DNA of 64,000 nucleotides from Pectobacterium peruviense (GCF_002847345.1 NZ_LXFV01000032.1:28888-92887); one strand, 5' to 3'. Shown: positions 35,209-44,398, numbered from the stretch's first letter. The notes: a model not told the origin generated them from the letters alone. Numbers and translations: made by a program.

Positions 35209-35235
35209 AAGGCACTTCTCGTGGTGGAGTGCCTT
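35209..35235 (+). terminator. Terminator-like hairpin after aroP
   Basis: An 8-bp stem AAGGCACT/AGTGCCTT closes an 11-base loop 28 bases past the aroP stop and is followed by ATGTTTATT. The weak T-tail lowers confidence. Confidence 0.5.
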
Positions 35236-35269
35236 ATGTTTATTCAGTTAATGGTGTTTATCTTTTAAA

Positions 35270-35313
35270 TGATAGTTCTCGGGATCGTGTGATAGCCATT
35301 CCGAGAACCATCA
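35270..35313 (-). terminator. Hairpin ending the dnaB-alr-membrane gene run
   Basis: A perfect 8-bp core GTTCTCGG/CCGAGAAC extends by ATC/GAT pairs to a ~13-bp stem. It overlaps the stop codon of the minus-strand gene at 35311 and is followed by TTTAAAAG on that strand. Confidence 0.55.
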
Positions 35314-35970
35314 CTCCACAATAATCCGCTCGTCACTCTCTCCCAAACATACCGTTAACTGTTGTCCGCTGGGGCTAAAAGCACAGTAGGGTAGAGGCTC
35401 ACGCAGATAGAGGTACAGCGGAAGTGCCAGATAAAGTGCGACTAGCAGCAATGCGGCGATTGTTTTGGCGGTGGTGGTTTCTGTAGAGATTATTTTCGCC
35501 CGCGTTGCGCGCGCAGCTAGCTGAGCGTGCCGATACTTCACGACGCCGATAGTGGTCATCGCTACGCCTACCAGCATGGAAACATACAGTTCGCCAGTCG
35601 TCGGAGAAAGTATCAGTTCCTCGTTTTCATACGCCTGCCAGTATTGAATGCGCCACAGGGCGCTGATACCAATTTGCATCAGTCCTGCGAGTATCCAGGC
35701 AATACGCCATCCCGAGAGCTGAAAGAGCGCCAGAAAGCAGAATCCTGATGCAGCACAAGACCAGTAGATCAGATCGAATATCGCACCGAACATGCCGCCA
35801 AATAGCGTGCCGCCGACATCCGTAGGCTTCAGGGTATAGAAATTGATGAGGGCAAACAGCGTCAGGATCGCGGATACGGCAAGCCAGCTTGCCGCATAGT
35901 AGATAACCAGTCTGAACGTTGGCAAGCCAGTGGCTTGCCGAGAAAACCCCATCAGTCCGTTTTTACTCAC
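35311..35970 (-). CDS. Uncharacterised multi-span membrane protein
   Basis: The 219-residue protein has about five hydrophobic segments: residues 20-45, 55-85, 88-106, 128-146 and 170-190. A short polar C-terminus ([24 protein letters not shown]) with two Cys follows. Family not recognised. Its start overlaps the alr stop by 8 bases, so it is translated with alr. It does not belong to the E. coli alr-dnaB set. Confidence 0.7.
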   Translation of the reverse strand: MSKNGLMGFSRQATGLPTFRLVIYYAASWLAVSAILTLFALINFYTLKPTDVGGTLFGGMFGAIFDLIYWSCAASGFCFLALFQLSGWRIAWILAGLMQIGISALWRIQYWQAYENEELILSPTTGELYVSMLVGVAMTTIGVVKYRHAQLAARATRAKIISTETTTAKTIAALLLVALYLALPLYLYLREPLPYCAFSPSGQQLTVCLGESDERIIVE

Positions 35971-37045
35971 CGTCGACGTATTCCAACGTAGTGCGCTGTG
36001 TTAAGCGGGTAATCAGCTCATAGGCGCTGGCACCCGTGTGTGCGGCAATGCGTTCAACCGATAGCGTTGGCCCCCAGAGGATGACTTCATCGCCGACCTT
36101 ATCCTGCGCATCCGGCCCTAAATCAACTGTAATCATATCCATCGATACGCGGCCGGAAAGCGGTACTTCGCGACCGTTGATGAGCACGGGCGTACCCGCT
36201 GGCGCGCAACGCGGATAGCCATCGCCGTAGCCGACAGCGACTACGCCCAGACGCGTATCGCGCGGGCTGGTCCAGGTGCCGCCGTAGCCGACAGCTTCAC
36301 CCGCTTTGTGTTCACGAACCGCAATCAGGTGAGACGTAAAGGTCATGGCAGGTTGGAAGCCGAAATGCGCGGCGTCTTCGTTATCCAACGGCGATACGCC
36401 ATAGAGGATAATGCCGGGACGGACGCGATCGCGGTGCGCTTGCGGCCACAGTAGAATTCCACCGGAAGCCGCGATGGACTGTGCGCCGGGTTTACCTTGT
36501 GTAAAGGCATCGAAGCAGGCCAGTTGGCGTTCGGTGGTTCCAGCCTCAGGTTCATCGGCACGGCAAAAGTGGCTCATGATATTGACGGGCTGCACCACAT
36601 TGCGACATTCGGTCAGGCGTTGCCAAAATACGTCTGCATGTTCCGGCAGAACGCCAAGACGGTGCATGCCAGTATCGAGCTTCATCCACACGCGTATCGG
36701 CTGAGGCAGCGTGGCTTGCTCCAGCGCGGCAAGCTGCTCGGGGCTGTGAACGGCGGTTTCTAGCTGATGTTCTACCAGAAGCGGAAGATCGTCGGCGGAG
36801 AAAAAGCCTTCCAGCAGGACGATAGGCTTGGTGATGCCTGCGGCACGCAGCGCCAGCGCTTCGGAGAGTCGCGCGACGCCGTAGCAGTCAGCGTCGCAGA
36901 AGGTATGAGCGGATTCGATCATGCCGTGGCCGTAGGCGTTGGCTTTCACGACGGCAACGATCTGGCTGCCAGGCGCTAACTGGCGGATTCGTTGCAGGTT
37001 GTGGCGTAACGCACGCCGGCTAATGACGGCAGTTGCCGTTTTCAT
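35963..37045 (-). CDS. alr: Alanine racemase
   Basis: A 360-residue fold-type III PLP enzyme. The PLP Lys34 is in [12 protein letters not shown], the catalytic Tyr lies in [17 protein letters not shown] region, and [12 protein letters not shown] is the conserved C-terminal barrel segment. It makes D-alanine for peptidoglycan. It follows dnaB by 41 bases on the same strand, as in E. coli, which supports alr over the catabolic dadX. Confidence 0.95.
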   Translation of the reverse strand: MKTATAVISRRALRHNLQRIRQLAPGSQIVAVVKANAYGHGMIESAHTFCDADCYGVARLSEALALRAAGITKPIVLLEGFFSADDLPLLVEHQLETAVHSPEQLAALEQATLPQPIRVWMKLDTGMHRLGVLPEHADVFWQRLTECRNVVQPVNIMSHFCRADEPEAGTTERQLACFDAFTQGKPGAQSIAASGGILLWPQAHRDRVRPGIILYGVSPLDNEDAAHFGFQPAMTFTSHLIAVREHKAGEAVGYGGTWTSPRDTRLGVVAVGYGDGYPRCAPAGTPVLINGREVPLSGRVSMDMITVDLGPDAQDKVGDEVILWGPTLSVERIAAHTGASAYELITRLTQRTTLEYVDGE

Positions 37046-37086
37046 TCTTGTTCCTTAGTGCAGTGTTGTCATTGCTGAGCGCTGCG

Positions 37087-38493
37087 TTATTCATCGTCAT
37101 ATTGTGGGCCGGCATAGTTATCAAAGCGCGACCACTGCCCGTTAAAGGTTAAACGAACGGAACCAATCGGGCCGTTACGCTGTTTCCCCAGAATGATTTC
37201 AGCGATGCCTTTCAGGTCGCTGTTCTCGTGATAAACCTCATCACGGTAGATAAACATAATCAGGTCGGCGTCCTGCTCGATGGAGCCGGATTCACGCAGA
37301 TCCGAGTTGACCGGACGCTTATCGGCGCGCTGTTCCAGACTACGGTTAAGCTGCGACAAGGCGACGACAGGAACCTGCAATTCTTTTGCCAGCGCTTTGA
37401 GCGAGCGAGATATTTCTGCGATTTCCAGCGTACGGTTATCCGACAGTGACGGCACACGCATCAATTGCAGGTAGTCGATCATGATCATGCTCAGGCCATC
37501 ATGTTCACGGAACACGCGGCGGGCGCGGGAACGAACGTCGGTTGGCGTCAGGCCGGAGGAGTCATCAATGTACATGTTGCGCTTTTCAAGCAGGATTCCC
37601 ATGGTACTGGAAATACGCGCCCAATCTTCATCGTCCAACTGACCCGTACGGATGCGGGTCTGATCCACGCGAGACAGAGACGCGAGCATACGCATCATGA
37701 TCTGTTCGCCGGGCATTTCCAGACTAAATATCAACACAGGCTTTTCTTGGGTCATGGCAGCATGTTCACACAGGTTCATCGCAAAGGTGGTTTTCCCCAT
37801 TGATGGACGCGCTGCCACGATGATTAAGTCAGATTTCTGCAAGCCGGCGGTTTTTTTGTTGAGATCCTGATAGCCCGTATCCACACCCGTAACCCCATCG
37901 TGCGGCTTCTGGTAAAGCTGCTCGATACGGGAGACGGTATCTTCCAGAATGCGGTCGATGCTTTTTGGGCCTTCATCTTTGCTGGCACGGTTTTCTGCGA
38001 TCTGGAATACGCGAGATTCCGCCAGATCGAGTAGATCTTCGCTGCTGCGGCCTTGCGGATCGTAGCCCGCATCGGCGATCTCATTGGCGACGGAGATCAT
38101 TTCACGCACCACGGCGCGCTCGCGCACGATGTCAGCGTAGGCACCAATGTTGGCGGCGCTCGGCGTGTTTTTTGCCAGTTCAGCCAGGTAAGCGAAGCCA
38201 CCGGCGGATTCCAATGAGCCTTGCAGTTCGAGCGATTCGGATAACGTAATCAGGTCGATCGGTTTGCTCATTTCCAGCAAACGATGCATTTCGGTGAAGA
38301 TCAGGCGGTGGGCACGGTTATAGAAGTCGTTAGCGACAACACGCTCGGCGACATTATCCCAGCGCTCATTGTCGAGCATCAGGCCACCCAATACCGATTG
38401 CTCCGCTTCCAGCGAATGTGGCGGAAGTTTCAGACCTTCCATCTGGCGGTCACGGGGCTCATTCGATTTATTGGTGGGTCTTTTCTCTGCCAT
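37087..38493 (-). CDS. dnaB: Replicative DNA helicase
   Basis: A 468-residue DnaB. The N-terminal helical domain starts at LKLPPHSLEAEQSVLGGLMLDNERWD. The RecA-like C-terminal domain has Walker A ARPSMGKTTFAMNLCEHAA, Walker B MIMIDYLQLM and the arginine-finger region EQDADLIMFIYRDEVYH. It unwinds DNA at the replication fork as a hexamer. It diverges from qor, as in E. coli. Confidence 0.98.
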   Translation of the reverse strand: MAEKRPTNKSNEPRDRQMEGLKLPPHSLEAEQSVLGGLMLDNERWDNVAERVVANDFYNRAHRLIFTEMHRLLEMSKPIDLITLSESLELQGSLESAGGFAYLAELAKNTPSAANIGAYADIVRERAVVREMISVANEIADAGYDPQGRSSEDLLDLAESRVFQIAENRASKDEGPKSIDRILEDTVSRIEQLYQKPHDGVTGVDTGYQDLNKKTAGLQKSDLIIVAARPSMGKTTFAMNLCEHAAMTQEKPVLIFSLEMPGEQIMMRMLASLSRVDQTRIRTGQLDDEDWARISSTMGILLEKRNMYIDDSSGLTPTDVRSRARRVFREHDGLSMIMIDYLQLMRVPSLSDNRTLEIAEISRSLKALAKELQVPVVALSQLNRSLEQRADKRPVNSDLRESGSIEQDADLIMFIYRDEVYHENSDLKGIAEIILGKQRNGPIGSVRLTFNGQWSRFDNYAGPQYDDE

Positions 38494-38574
38494 GAAACGG
38501 ATTCTTTACCGGTTGATTTGCCATTGGATAAGGGGGCATTGTATATGCCGCACGTCCGAAATAACACAATATCC

Positions 38575-38606
38575 CCGTCATACTTCAAGTTGCATGTGCG
38601 TTGGCT
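38575..38606. repeat. Solo end of the palindromic repeat
   Basis: These 32 bases equal the left end of the repeat at 9749-9780. The interior and right end are missing, so this is a remnant or half element between dnaB and qor, near the qor promoter. Confidence 0.7.
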
Positions 38607-38672
38607 ACGTTAGTCGCCTAGGGTATATGTGTTATAGAGAGACGATGAACCTGTCACGATTAAGGAGATAAC

Positions 38673-39659
38673 ATGGCAAAACGCGTTCAGTTCCGAGCTT
38701 ATGGTGGCCCAGAGGTTCTGCAATATGTGGATTTCACGCCTGCCGAACCCGCAGCGGGAGAAGTTCAGGTGCAGAATCACGCCATCGGCATTAATTTTAT
38801 CGATACCTATATTCGCAGCGGCTTGTATCCCGTACCCGATTTGCCTTCTGGATTGGGAACCGAAGCGGCGGGCGTTGTAACGAAAGTCGGTGCGGGTGTG
38901 AGCGTGCTGAAAGTCGGCGATCGCGTCGTGTATGCGCAGTCCGGGCTGGGCGCGTATAGCGAGGTGCATAACGTGGTGGCGGAGAAGGTTGCGTTGCTGC
39001 CGGACGCTATCAGCTTTGAGCAGGCAGCGGCTTCTTTCCTGAAAGGGCTGACTGTTTACTATCTGCTGCGTCAGACGTATGAAATCAAGCCGAATCAAGT
39101 CTTCCTGTTCCATGCGGCTGCGGGCGGCGTTGGGTTGATTGCCTGCCAGTGGGCGAAGGCGCTGGGGGCAAAGCTGATCGGGACGGTAGGTTCCGATGAG
39201 AAAGCGGAGCGCGCAAAACAGGCGGGTGCCTGGGCGACCATTAATTATCGCACCGAGAATATCGCGCAGCGTGTCGCAGAACTGACCGATGGGCAGAAGG
39301 TGGAGGTCGTGTATGACTCGGTCGGGAAAGATACCTGGGAAGCCTCGCTCGATAGCCTGCGCCGTCGCGGATTGATGGTCAGTTTCGGTAACGCTTCTGG
39401 GCCGGTGACCGGCATCAATCTGGGGATTTTGAACCAGAAAGGGTCGCTGTACGTGACGCGTCCTTCACTGTTTGGCTATGTGACAAACCGTGCTGAACTG
39501 GAACAGGCCAGTAACGAACTGTTCTCATTGATTGCTAGTGGGGCGATTACGGTAGACGTGCCGCAAAATCAAAAATTTGCGCTGGCGGATGCCCAAGCTG
39601 CCCATCGGGCGCTGGAGAGCCGCAGCACGCAGGGTTCATGCTTGCTGATTCCAGGCTAA
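38673..39659 (+). CDS. qor: NADPH:quinone oxidoreductase
   Basis: The 328-residue zinc-independent medium-chain dehydrogenase starts MAKRVQFRAYGGPEVLQYVDF. It has the NADPH-binding loop VFLFHAAAGGVGLIACQWAKALGAKLIGTVGS and the QOR signature near GLTVYYLLRQTY. It reduces quinones with NADPH. AAGGAG lies upstream of the ATG. Position next to dnaB matches E. coli qor. Confidence 0.95.
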   Translation: MAKRVQFRAYGGPEVLQYVDFTPAEPAAGEVQVQNHAIGINFIDTYIRSGLYPVPDLPSGLGTEAAGVVTKVGAGVSVLKVGDRVVYAQSGLGAYSEVHNVVAEKVALLPDAISFEQAAASFLKGLTVYYLLRQTYEIKPNQVFLFHAAAGGVGLIACQWAKALGAKLIGTVGSDEKAERAKQAGAWATINYRTENIAQRVAELTDGQKVEVVYDSVGKDTWEASLDSLRRRGLMVSFGNASGPVTGINLGILNQKGSLYVTRPSLFGYVTNRAELEQASNELFSLIASGAITVDVPQNQKFALADAQAAHRALESRSTQGSCLLIPG

Positions 39660-39668
39660 TGGTTTAGG

Positions 39669-39697
39669 AAGGTTATCGTGTGTGTCGCGGTAACCTT
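39669..39697 (+). terminator. Hairpin after qor
   Basis: A stem AAGGTTA/TAACCTT with further inner pairs begins 10 bases past the qor stop. TGCCTTTCC follows, so the T-tail is poor. Confidence 0.45.
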
Positions 39698-39988
39698 GCC
39701 TTTCCTCGTTCGGCTGGGTTTCGGTTTATTTGTCGTGCCCTTCTGTAGAAGAAAAGGCCGCTATCCGTAGTATTACTTATTAACAAAAAAACCAAATCAA
39801 TGTGTTTGTTTTTTAAACACTGCTCTGTAGGATTTGACGAAAACATAGACCAGACGCTTATTCAAATTTTCTGCCTTGCTCGTTCTCTGCGCCGTACATT
39901 ATTTCTATACCTCTTCGCTATCTCGATTGTTGTTTTCACAGGTGGTGTATTCATCTGCTTTTGAACATACATAAAGAAGGATGCGAAT
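39698..39988. other. Gap between qor and P450 gene
   Basis: AT-rich around 39780-39830, with AATCAATGTGTTT near 39795 that misses the IHF consensus by one base. The P450 promoter is expected here, but I cannot assign -10 and -35 boxes. No gene seen. Confidence 0.4.
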
Positions 39989-41380
39989 ATGAGATCCATC
40001 AAACGCCTGCCAATGCCCCCAACCCGAGGTGTTCTCGGGCATGTTGATTACTTAAAACGAAGTGACATCCACTTACAGATGCTGCGGTGGAAAGCGCAGT
40101 ATGGCCGCTTTTACCGCTTAAGGCTGGGGCTTACGTCAGCCGTAGTGATTGCCGATACTGAATGGATTCGTACCATAATGAAATCCCGCCCCGACGAGTT
40201 TCGGCGTATCAGCAGCATTGAATCTGTTTTTCAGGAAGCTGGGTTGAACGGGGTTTTCTCATCGGAAGGGGAACGGTGGGAACACCAGCGTAAACTGACG
40301 GAGCCGATGTTTCAGCCTGCCCATCTTAAGTATTTTTATCCAAGTCTCCGGAAAGTCACCTCTCGGCTATCTGACCGTTTTACGATGCTGGCTGAGGCTG
40401 GAGAAATGATCGCGCTGGTAGATGAATTTAAGCGCTATACGGTTGATATCACATCATTACTGGCTTTTGGTGAAGACGTTAATACCCTTGAACAAGGTGA
40501 TAACCCGCTATCGCAAAGCTTACGTCACTTATTTCCCATCATTAATGAGCGCTGCGAGTCCCCAATACCCGTATGGCGCTACATTCGTAGGGCGCGAGAT
40601 AAGCAGTTTGATGCAAGTCTGAACCTGATTCGCGAGTATGTAGATGGGTTCATTTATCGCCAGCGGCAACGCATCCAACTGGCCCCCAAGCTACTGGACG
40701 CGCCTGAAAATATGCTACAGGTGATGCTCGCTGAGCAGCAAAAAGACGGGACGCTGAAAGACGACGATATTGTGGCGAATGCGATTACGCTGCTTATTGC
40801 AGGGGAGGACACGACCGCGAATACGCTTACCTGGATGAGTTTTTTACTTTGCTCGGCTCCTTCGGTAGAAGAATGCGTTTTTCAGGAGTGCAAAGAGGCA
40901 ACTGACGGTGTCGCGGGCATCCTTCCGTGGCCGCTGCCGCGTATGCCTTGGCTTACTGCGGTTATGTATGAATCGATGCGGCTTAAGCCCGTCGCGCCGT
41001 TGCTGTACCTTGAGCCAACCAAGGACACCGTTATTGATGATTTCCTGATCAAAAAGGGCACACCTCTACTGCTAATGCTGAATGCGAGCGGATTCGATGG
41101 CGAGCTATTTCAGCAGCCCTATGATTTCATGCCTGAGCGGTGGCTTGAGCGCGGAAAGGCGGCTTTTTCCGATCTCCAACCCTTTGGCGGCGGGCCGCGT
41201 ATGTGCCCTGGACGGTCGCTGGCATTAATGGAGATCAAGCTAGGTTTTCATGCGCTGTGTAGTGGGTTTCGCGTAGAGGCACAGCAGGCTGCATCGGAAG
41301 TCAGCGAGATTTTTGCCTTTACGATGACGCCATCAGGTTTTCGCGTGAAGCTACATAAACGCGAGTTGGAACAATCGTGA
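39989..41380 (+). CDS. Cytochrome P450 monooxygenase
   Basis: A complete 463-residue P450. The I-helix is LLIAGEDTTANTLTWM, the K-helix ExxR is YESMRLKPVAP, the PERF-like segment is MPERWLERG, and the haem-ligand motif is FGGGPRMCPG with the Cys at about residue 406. No signal anchor is visible, so it should be soluble. P450 genes are uncommon in Enterobacterales. No ferredoxin or reductase gene lies nearby, so its redox partner must be encoded elsewhere. Substrate unknown. It interrupts the qor-pspG backbone and ends with a strong terminator. Confidence 0.95.
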   Translation: MRSIKRLPMPPTRGVLGHVDYLKRSDIHLQMLRWKAQYGRFYRLRLGLTSAVVIADTEWIRTIMKSRPDEFRRISSIESVFQEAGLNGVFSSEGERWEHQRKLTEPMFQPAHLKYFYPSLRKVTSRLSDRFTMLAEAGEMIALVDEFKRYTVDITSLLAFGEDVNTLEQGDNPLSQSLRHLFPIINERCESPIPVWRYIRRARDKQFDASLNLIREYVDGFIYRQRQRIQLAPKLLDAPENMLQVMLAEQQKDGTLKDDDIVANAITLLIAGEDTTANTLTWMSFLLCSAPSVEECVFQECKEATDGVAGILPWPLPRMPWLTAVMYESMRLKPVAPLLYLEPTKDTVIDDFLIKKGTPLLLMLNASGFDGELFQQPYDFMPERWLERGKAAFSDLQPFGGGPRMCPGRSLALMEIKLGFHALCSGFRVEAQQAASEVSEIFAFTMTPSGFRVKLHKRELEQS

Positions 41381-41445
41381 GGCTTGATATGGTGTGTGAG
41401 CGAACATACTAAGATCAGGGAGAGGACTGAGAGGCAGAACCTGAC

Positions 41446-41482
41446 AATAATACCGACTCGTGAAGAGTCGGTATTATTGCCT
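41446..41482 (+). terminator. Strong hairpin after the P450 gene
   Basis: A perfect 14-bp stem AATAATACCGACTC/GAGTCGGTATTATT with the five-base loop GTGAA lies 65 bases past the P450 stop. Because the stem itself ends in TATTATT on both strands it could stop transcription from either side. Confidence 0.7.
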
Positions 41483-41846
41483 GAAAGGCCTTGGCCGTTC
41501 TAATTTCATCAGGCTGTATGTAGGGTACAGCGTGGTGATCGTCACGAAAGTGCCGCTGTGCGGCTATTATTTCCCTGACGATGATGAAATCGTGTGGCTT
41601 GTTTACCACTTGAGCTTGCTCATCGTTAACCGACAACGGCGAATCAAACTGTGGCGTCATCCTAGCAGCCACATTAGGGAAAAAATATCTGCTGGCGCAC
41701 ACTTTTGTACTAAACAGATCGTATTAAAACAAAGTAGAGCTAATACAAAGTATTACTAAAACAAAGCCGTACTGAAACAAGGTCGTGTTAAATACGGCAT
41801 TGCCCGTCATTTTTGCGCGTAATTCAGATTTTTCCCTTTTCTGGCA
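41479..41846. other. Gene-poor stretch between P450 terminator and pspG
   Basis: Open frames exist on both strands (about 95-99 codons), but neither has a ribosome site, a family resemblance or consistent codon use. I regard this as decayed or non-coding DNA. It includes a 16-base tandem repeat (listed separately). Confidence 0.5.
41709..41788 (+). repeat. Five diverged tandem copies of a 16-base unit
   Basis: Units start at 41709, 41725, 41741, 41757 and 41773 with consensus close to TAAAACAAAGTCGTAC. All are exactly 16 bases long, with substitutions but no indels. No function known. Confidence 0.7.
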
Positions 41847-42119
41847 TTACCACTCATTTCGATTGCGCTGGCGGTAGGTGTATTTCCGATAGGTATTACG
41901 GTGCGAGTCGTAGACCGGCCGCCCGCTAAACTTACGCCACAGCCACACGGCTGCGACAGCCAAAATCAGCCACGGCAACACTTTTACCGCCATGGTAAAC
42001 AGCCCACCAATCAACATAAAAAGGGACGCCACAAACAGTGCCGCAATCACGCCCAGCAGTGACACGCCCGTTAACATCAGCATGATAAAAAAGCCAATAA
42101 CGAAGAAAATTTCCAACAT
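41847..42119 (-). CDS. pspG: Phage shock protein G
   Basis: The 90-residue protein starts MLEIFFVIGFFIMLMLTGVSLLGVIAALFVASLFMLIGGLF and has two or three membrane segments and a basic tail (RPVYDSHRNTYRKYTYRQRNRNEW), as in PspG. It belongs to the PspF-sigma54 envelope-stress response. GGAGCGCACC precedes the ATG. A sigma54 promoter lies 60-75 bases upstream, and dusA lies next to it as in E. coli. Confidence 0.92.
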   Translation of the reverse strand: MLEIFFVIGFFIMLMLTGVSLLGVIAALFVASLFMLIGGLFTMAVKVLPWLILAVAAVWLWRKFSGRPVYDSHRNTYRKYTYRQRNRNEW

Positions 42120-42179
42120 GGTGCGCTCCTGTAGCGGTTAAACCGCAGAAAAATGAGTCTGCGTGCTACATAAGCAATT

Positions 42180-42194
42180 ACAAGAATCGTGCCA
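42180..42194 (-). promoter_or_regulatory. Sigma54 promoter of pspG
   Basis: On the minus strand this reads TGGCACGATTCTTGT, matching the -24/-12 consensus TGGCAC-N5-TTGC except for the last base. The position fits pspG transcription under PspF control. Confidence 0.82.
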
Positions 42195-42262
42195 AGATGC
42201 GTCGCTGGTAAGTGATTGATTTACCAGCGACACGAGGAAGAGAAATAAAAGGGTGTTGATGA

Positions 42263-42287
42263 AAAACACTAACTGTTAGTGTTTTTT
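42263..42287 (-). terminator. Terminator of dusA
   Basis: An 11-bp stem AAAACACTAAC/GTTAGTGTTTT with a one-base loop core lies right at the dusA stop; minus-strand TTTTTC follows. It separates dusA from pspG, whose own promoter lies downstream. Confidence 0.75.
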
Positions 42288-43308
42288 AAACCAAATTAAC
42301 TAACGCCAGTGCACGTTCTACCACCGCAGAATCGGCTCCAGGTTTGTGGGCATTCTCGCTCAGATAGCGTCGCCACTGACGAGCGCCGGGGATGCCCTGA
42401 AACATGCCGAGCATATGGCGTGTGATGTGGCCTAAAGAGGCATCGCCAGAGAGTTCGCGCTCGATATAGGGATACATGGAGCGTACTACACCAGCGAGAT
42501 CCGGCGTGGCGACATCGATACCAAACAGTTCGCGGTCAACCTGCGCCAGAATTCCGGGGTTTTGGTAGGCTTCACGCCCCATCATTACGCCGTCGAGATG
42601 CTGCAAATGCGTTTTGGCTTCTTCCAGCGTTTTGACACCGCCGTTGATAGCGATAGTCAGTGCTGGGAAATCACGCTTGAGCTGGTAAACGCGCGGATAA
42701 TCTAACGGTGGAATTTCCCGATTCTCTTTCGGACTCAGGCCCGATAGCCAGGCTTTGCGCGCGTGGACGATAAAGGTATCGCACTCGCCGCGTTCGGCTA
42801 CGGTTTGAATAAATTCGCACAGGAATTCATAGCTGTCTTGATCGTCGATGCCGATGCGGGTTTTCACCGTAATCGGAATTGAAGTACTGTCTTTCATCGC
42901 TTTGATGCAGTCTGCCACCAGTGCCGCTTCGCCCATCAGACAGGCGCCGAAACGGCCATTCTGCACACGGTCAGACGGACAACCAACATTCAGGTTAACT
43001 TCATCATAGCCGCGCTGTTCTGCCAGTTTGGCACACTGTGCCAGCGCTTGCGGATCGCTACCGCCGAGTTGCAGCGCCAGCGGATGTTCTTCTTCGCTGT
43101 AGGCTAGATAGTCACCTTTGCCGTGAAGAATCGCGCCTGTCGTCACCATTTCGGTATACAACAGCGTCTGGCCAGTCAACTGGCGAAGGAAGTAACGGCA
43201 ATGACGATCGGTCCAGTCGAGCATCGGCGCGATGGAGAAGCGGTTAAGGCTAGAAGCGCGGGAATCGGCGGATATTGTGTTGTTTTTATCTGATTTTACG
43301 TCGGTCAT
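42286..43308 (-). CDS. dusA: tRNA-dihydrouridine(20/20a) synthase
   Basis: A 340-residue FMN-dependent Dus enzyme. The motif [23 protein letters not shown], the catalytic Cys in [21 protein letters not shown], and [13 protein letters not shown] with [12 protein letters not shown] identify DusA rather than DusB or DusC. It reduces U20 and U20a in tRNA. The first ~20 residues are an unconserved polar extension; a later start is possible. Confidence 0.96.
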   Translation of the reverse strand: MTDVKSDKNNTISADSRASSLNRFSIAPMLDWTDRHCRYFLRQLTGQTLLYTEMVTTGAILHGKGDYLAYSEEEHPLALQLGGSDPQALAQCAKLAEQRGYDEVNLNVGCPSDRVQNGRFGACLMGEAALVADCIKAMKDSTSIPITVKTRIGIDDQDSYEFLCEFIQTVAERGECDTFIVHARKAWLSGLSPKENREIPPLDYPRVYQLKRDFPALTIAINGGVKTLEEAKTHLQHLDGVMMGREAYQNPGILAQVDRELFGIDVATPDLAGVVRSMYPYIERELSGDASLGHITRHMLGMFQGIPGARQWRRYLSENAHKPGADSAVVERALALVNLV

Positions 43309-43453
43309 GGTTTGTCAGTCATCGTTTCGTGTGTTTCTGGCGGTGTTGTCTGAGGCTATCTTTTCTAGCGTCCGACTATAGCACAGGGGACAGGTCATGA
43401 CCGATAGCGATCTTGCTTCGCATCAGGGAGCATGCGTCTTCATTCCCAGTAGC

Positions 43454-43482
43454 AGCCTCGACCGTTTCGTCGAGGCTTTTTT
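43454..43482 (+). terminator. Orphan intrinsic terminator on the plus strand
   Basis: A perfect 9-bp stem AGCCTCGAC/GTCGAGGCT with loop CGTTTC is followed by six T. No plus-strand protein gene lies upstream; the nearest genes are all on the minus strand. It may end a small RNA transcribed from the 43310-43450 gap. Confidence 0.75.
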
Positions 43483-43505
43483 GATCAAGACGCTCTGTGG
43501 ATAAA

Positions 43506-43799
43506 TTAATGCAGCTCAACTTCCCAGTCTTCATAAGGGGGATCAACGGTGAAACTGGGATCACAGTATTGTCGTAAATAATCTGTTGCCCGTTTTTCGG
43601 CATATTTGGCGTTCAGTACGTTGCCGTCTTCATCCAGCTCTAACACATTGGCGTAGATAGCGAAGACTTGTTCAAACGCGCTGGGCTCTTCACCGTACAG
43701 TGAAAGGTAATCAATACCTTCAAGCGTATTTTGGGTACCGCTAGCCATGAAATAGGCGAACGTTCTTAATGCGCTGCTAAAGCTGTGGCTTAATTTCAT
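43506..43799 (-). CDS. Small acidic protein of unknown function
   Basis: The 97-residue protein starts MKLSHSFSSALRTFAYFMASGTQNTLEGIDYLSLYGEEPSAFEQVFAIYANVLELDEDGNVLN and ends with DPSFTVDPPYEDWEVELH. It is acidic, soluble and shows no motif I recognise. It lies 35 bases downstream of a SUKH-type gene on the same strand, so both are probably cotranscribed. Association with immunity-type proteins is inferred from the neighbour. Confidence 0.65.
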   Translation of the reverse strand: MKLSHSFSSALRTFAYFMASGTQNTLEGIDYLSLYGEEPSAFEQVFAIYANVLELDEDGNVLNAKYAEKRATDYLRQYCDPSFTVDPPYEDWEVELH

Positions 43800-43834
43800 G
43801 GTAACTCGCTCCCGTTATTGACTACGTTGCGCAT

Positions 43835-44398
43835 TTATAGCTCATCAATCGGTGTCAGCCCGCCGTATTCATCAGAGTAAACGTATTTTCCGGCAATCAC
43901 GTCGGAGACATAGTTCTGGAACCAGTTTGCGAACGACGGGGACAGTTTCTCTCTCTCATCCATGTCGTGCCACATGGTAATAATCTGGCCGTGCTGGCCT
44001 CCGACCGCCGCATCGAGATCGAGGCAGTAGTGATCGCCGCCGCCGTTGTGGGTAAAGGGGATCCACTTTACGTTCCACCAGTCGGTCTTTATGCCGTCTT
44101 CCGGGCTGGACTGGATGCCCTCAAATTGCCCATCGCTCAGCAACGACTGCCAGATTTCCCATTGTTCAAGTACCGCGTGCGTGGATAAGAATTCTGCATT
44201 CTCAAAAATGCCACCAGAGTAGGTATCTTGTCCGTTGTGAATACGCAAACAGGCTTTATAGTCCTCTGGCAGTGAGGTGCCAAGTGCGTGTTCAAGCGCC
44301 TCTAACTCTTGTTCTGTAGCGGGTAGATTGAGCCCTTTGCGTCCTTCAGGCCAGTGCGTTTCCAACCATGTTTCAAAAACAGACCAGTGTTCGTTCAT
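43835..44398 (-). CDS. SMI1/KNR4 (SUKH) family protein
   Basis: The 187-residue protein has the SUKH/Knr4 pattern: LNLPATEQELEALEHALGTSLPEDYKACLRIHNGQ, W..W (WKWIPFTHNGGGDHYCLDLDAA), then GQIITMWHDMDE. In bacteria this fold is common among immunity proteins of polymorphic toxin systems; others are housekeeping. No toxin gene or toxin fragment is visible here. AAGGAAGCAAC precedes the ATG at 44398. Confidence 0.85.
   Translation of the reverse strand: MNEHWSVFETWLETHWPEGRKGLNLPATEQELEALEHALGTSLPEDYKACLRIHNGQDTYSGGIFENAEFLSTHAVLEQWEIWQSLLSDGQFEGIQSSPEDGIKTDWWNVKWIPFTHNGGGDHYCLDLDAAVGGQHGQIITMWHDMDEREKLSPSFANWFQNYVSDVIAGKYVYSDEYGGLTPIDEL

Noticed and set aside
39790..39805. IHF-like AATCAATGTGTTT upstream of the P450 gene
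   Set aside because: One mismatch to consensus and no supporting context.
41415..41759. Overlapping frames of 95-99 codons on both strands after the P450 gene
   Set aside because: No ribosome site, no recognisable domain, and one frame runs into the terminator hairpin and the other into the tandem repeat.
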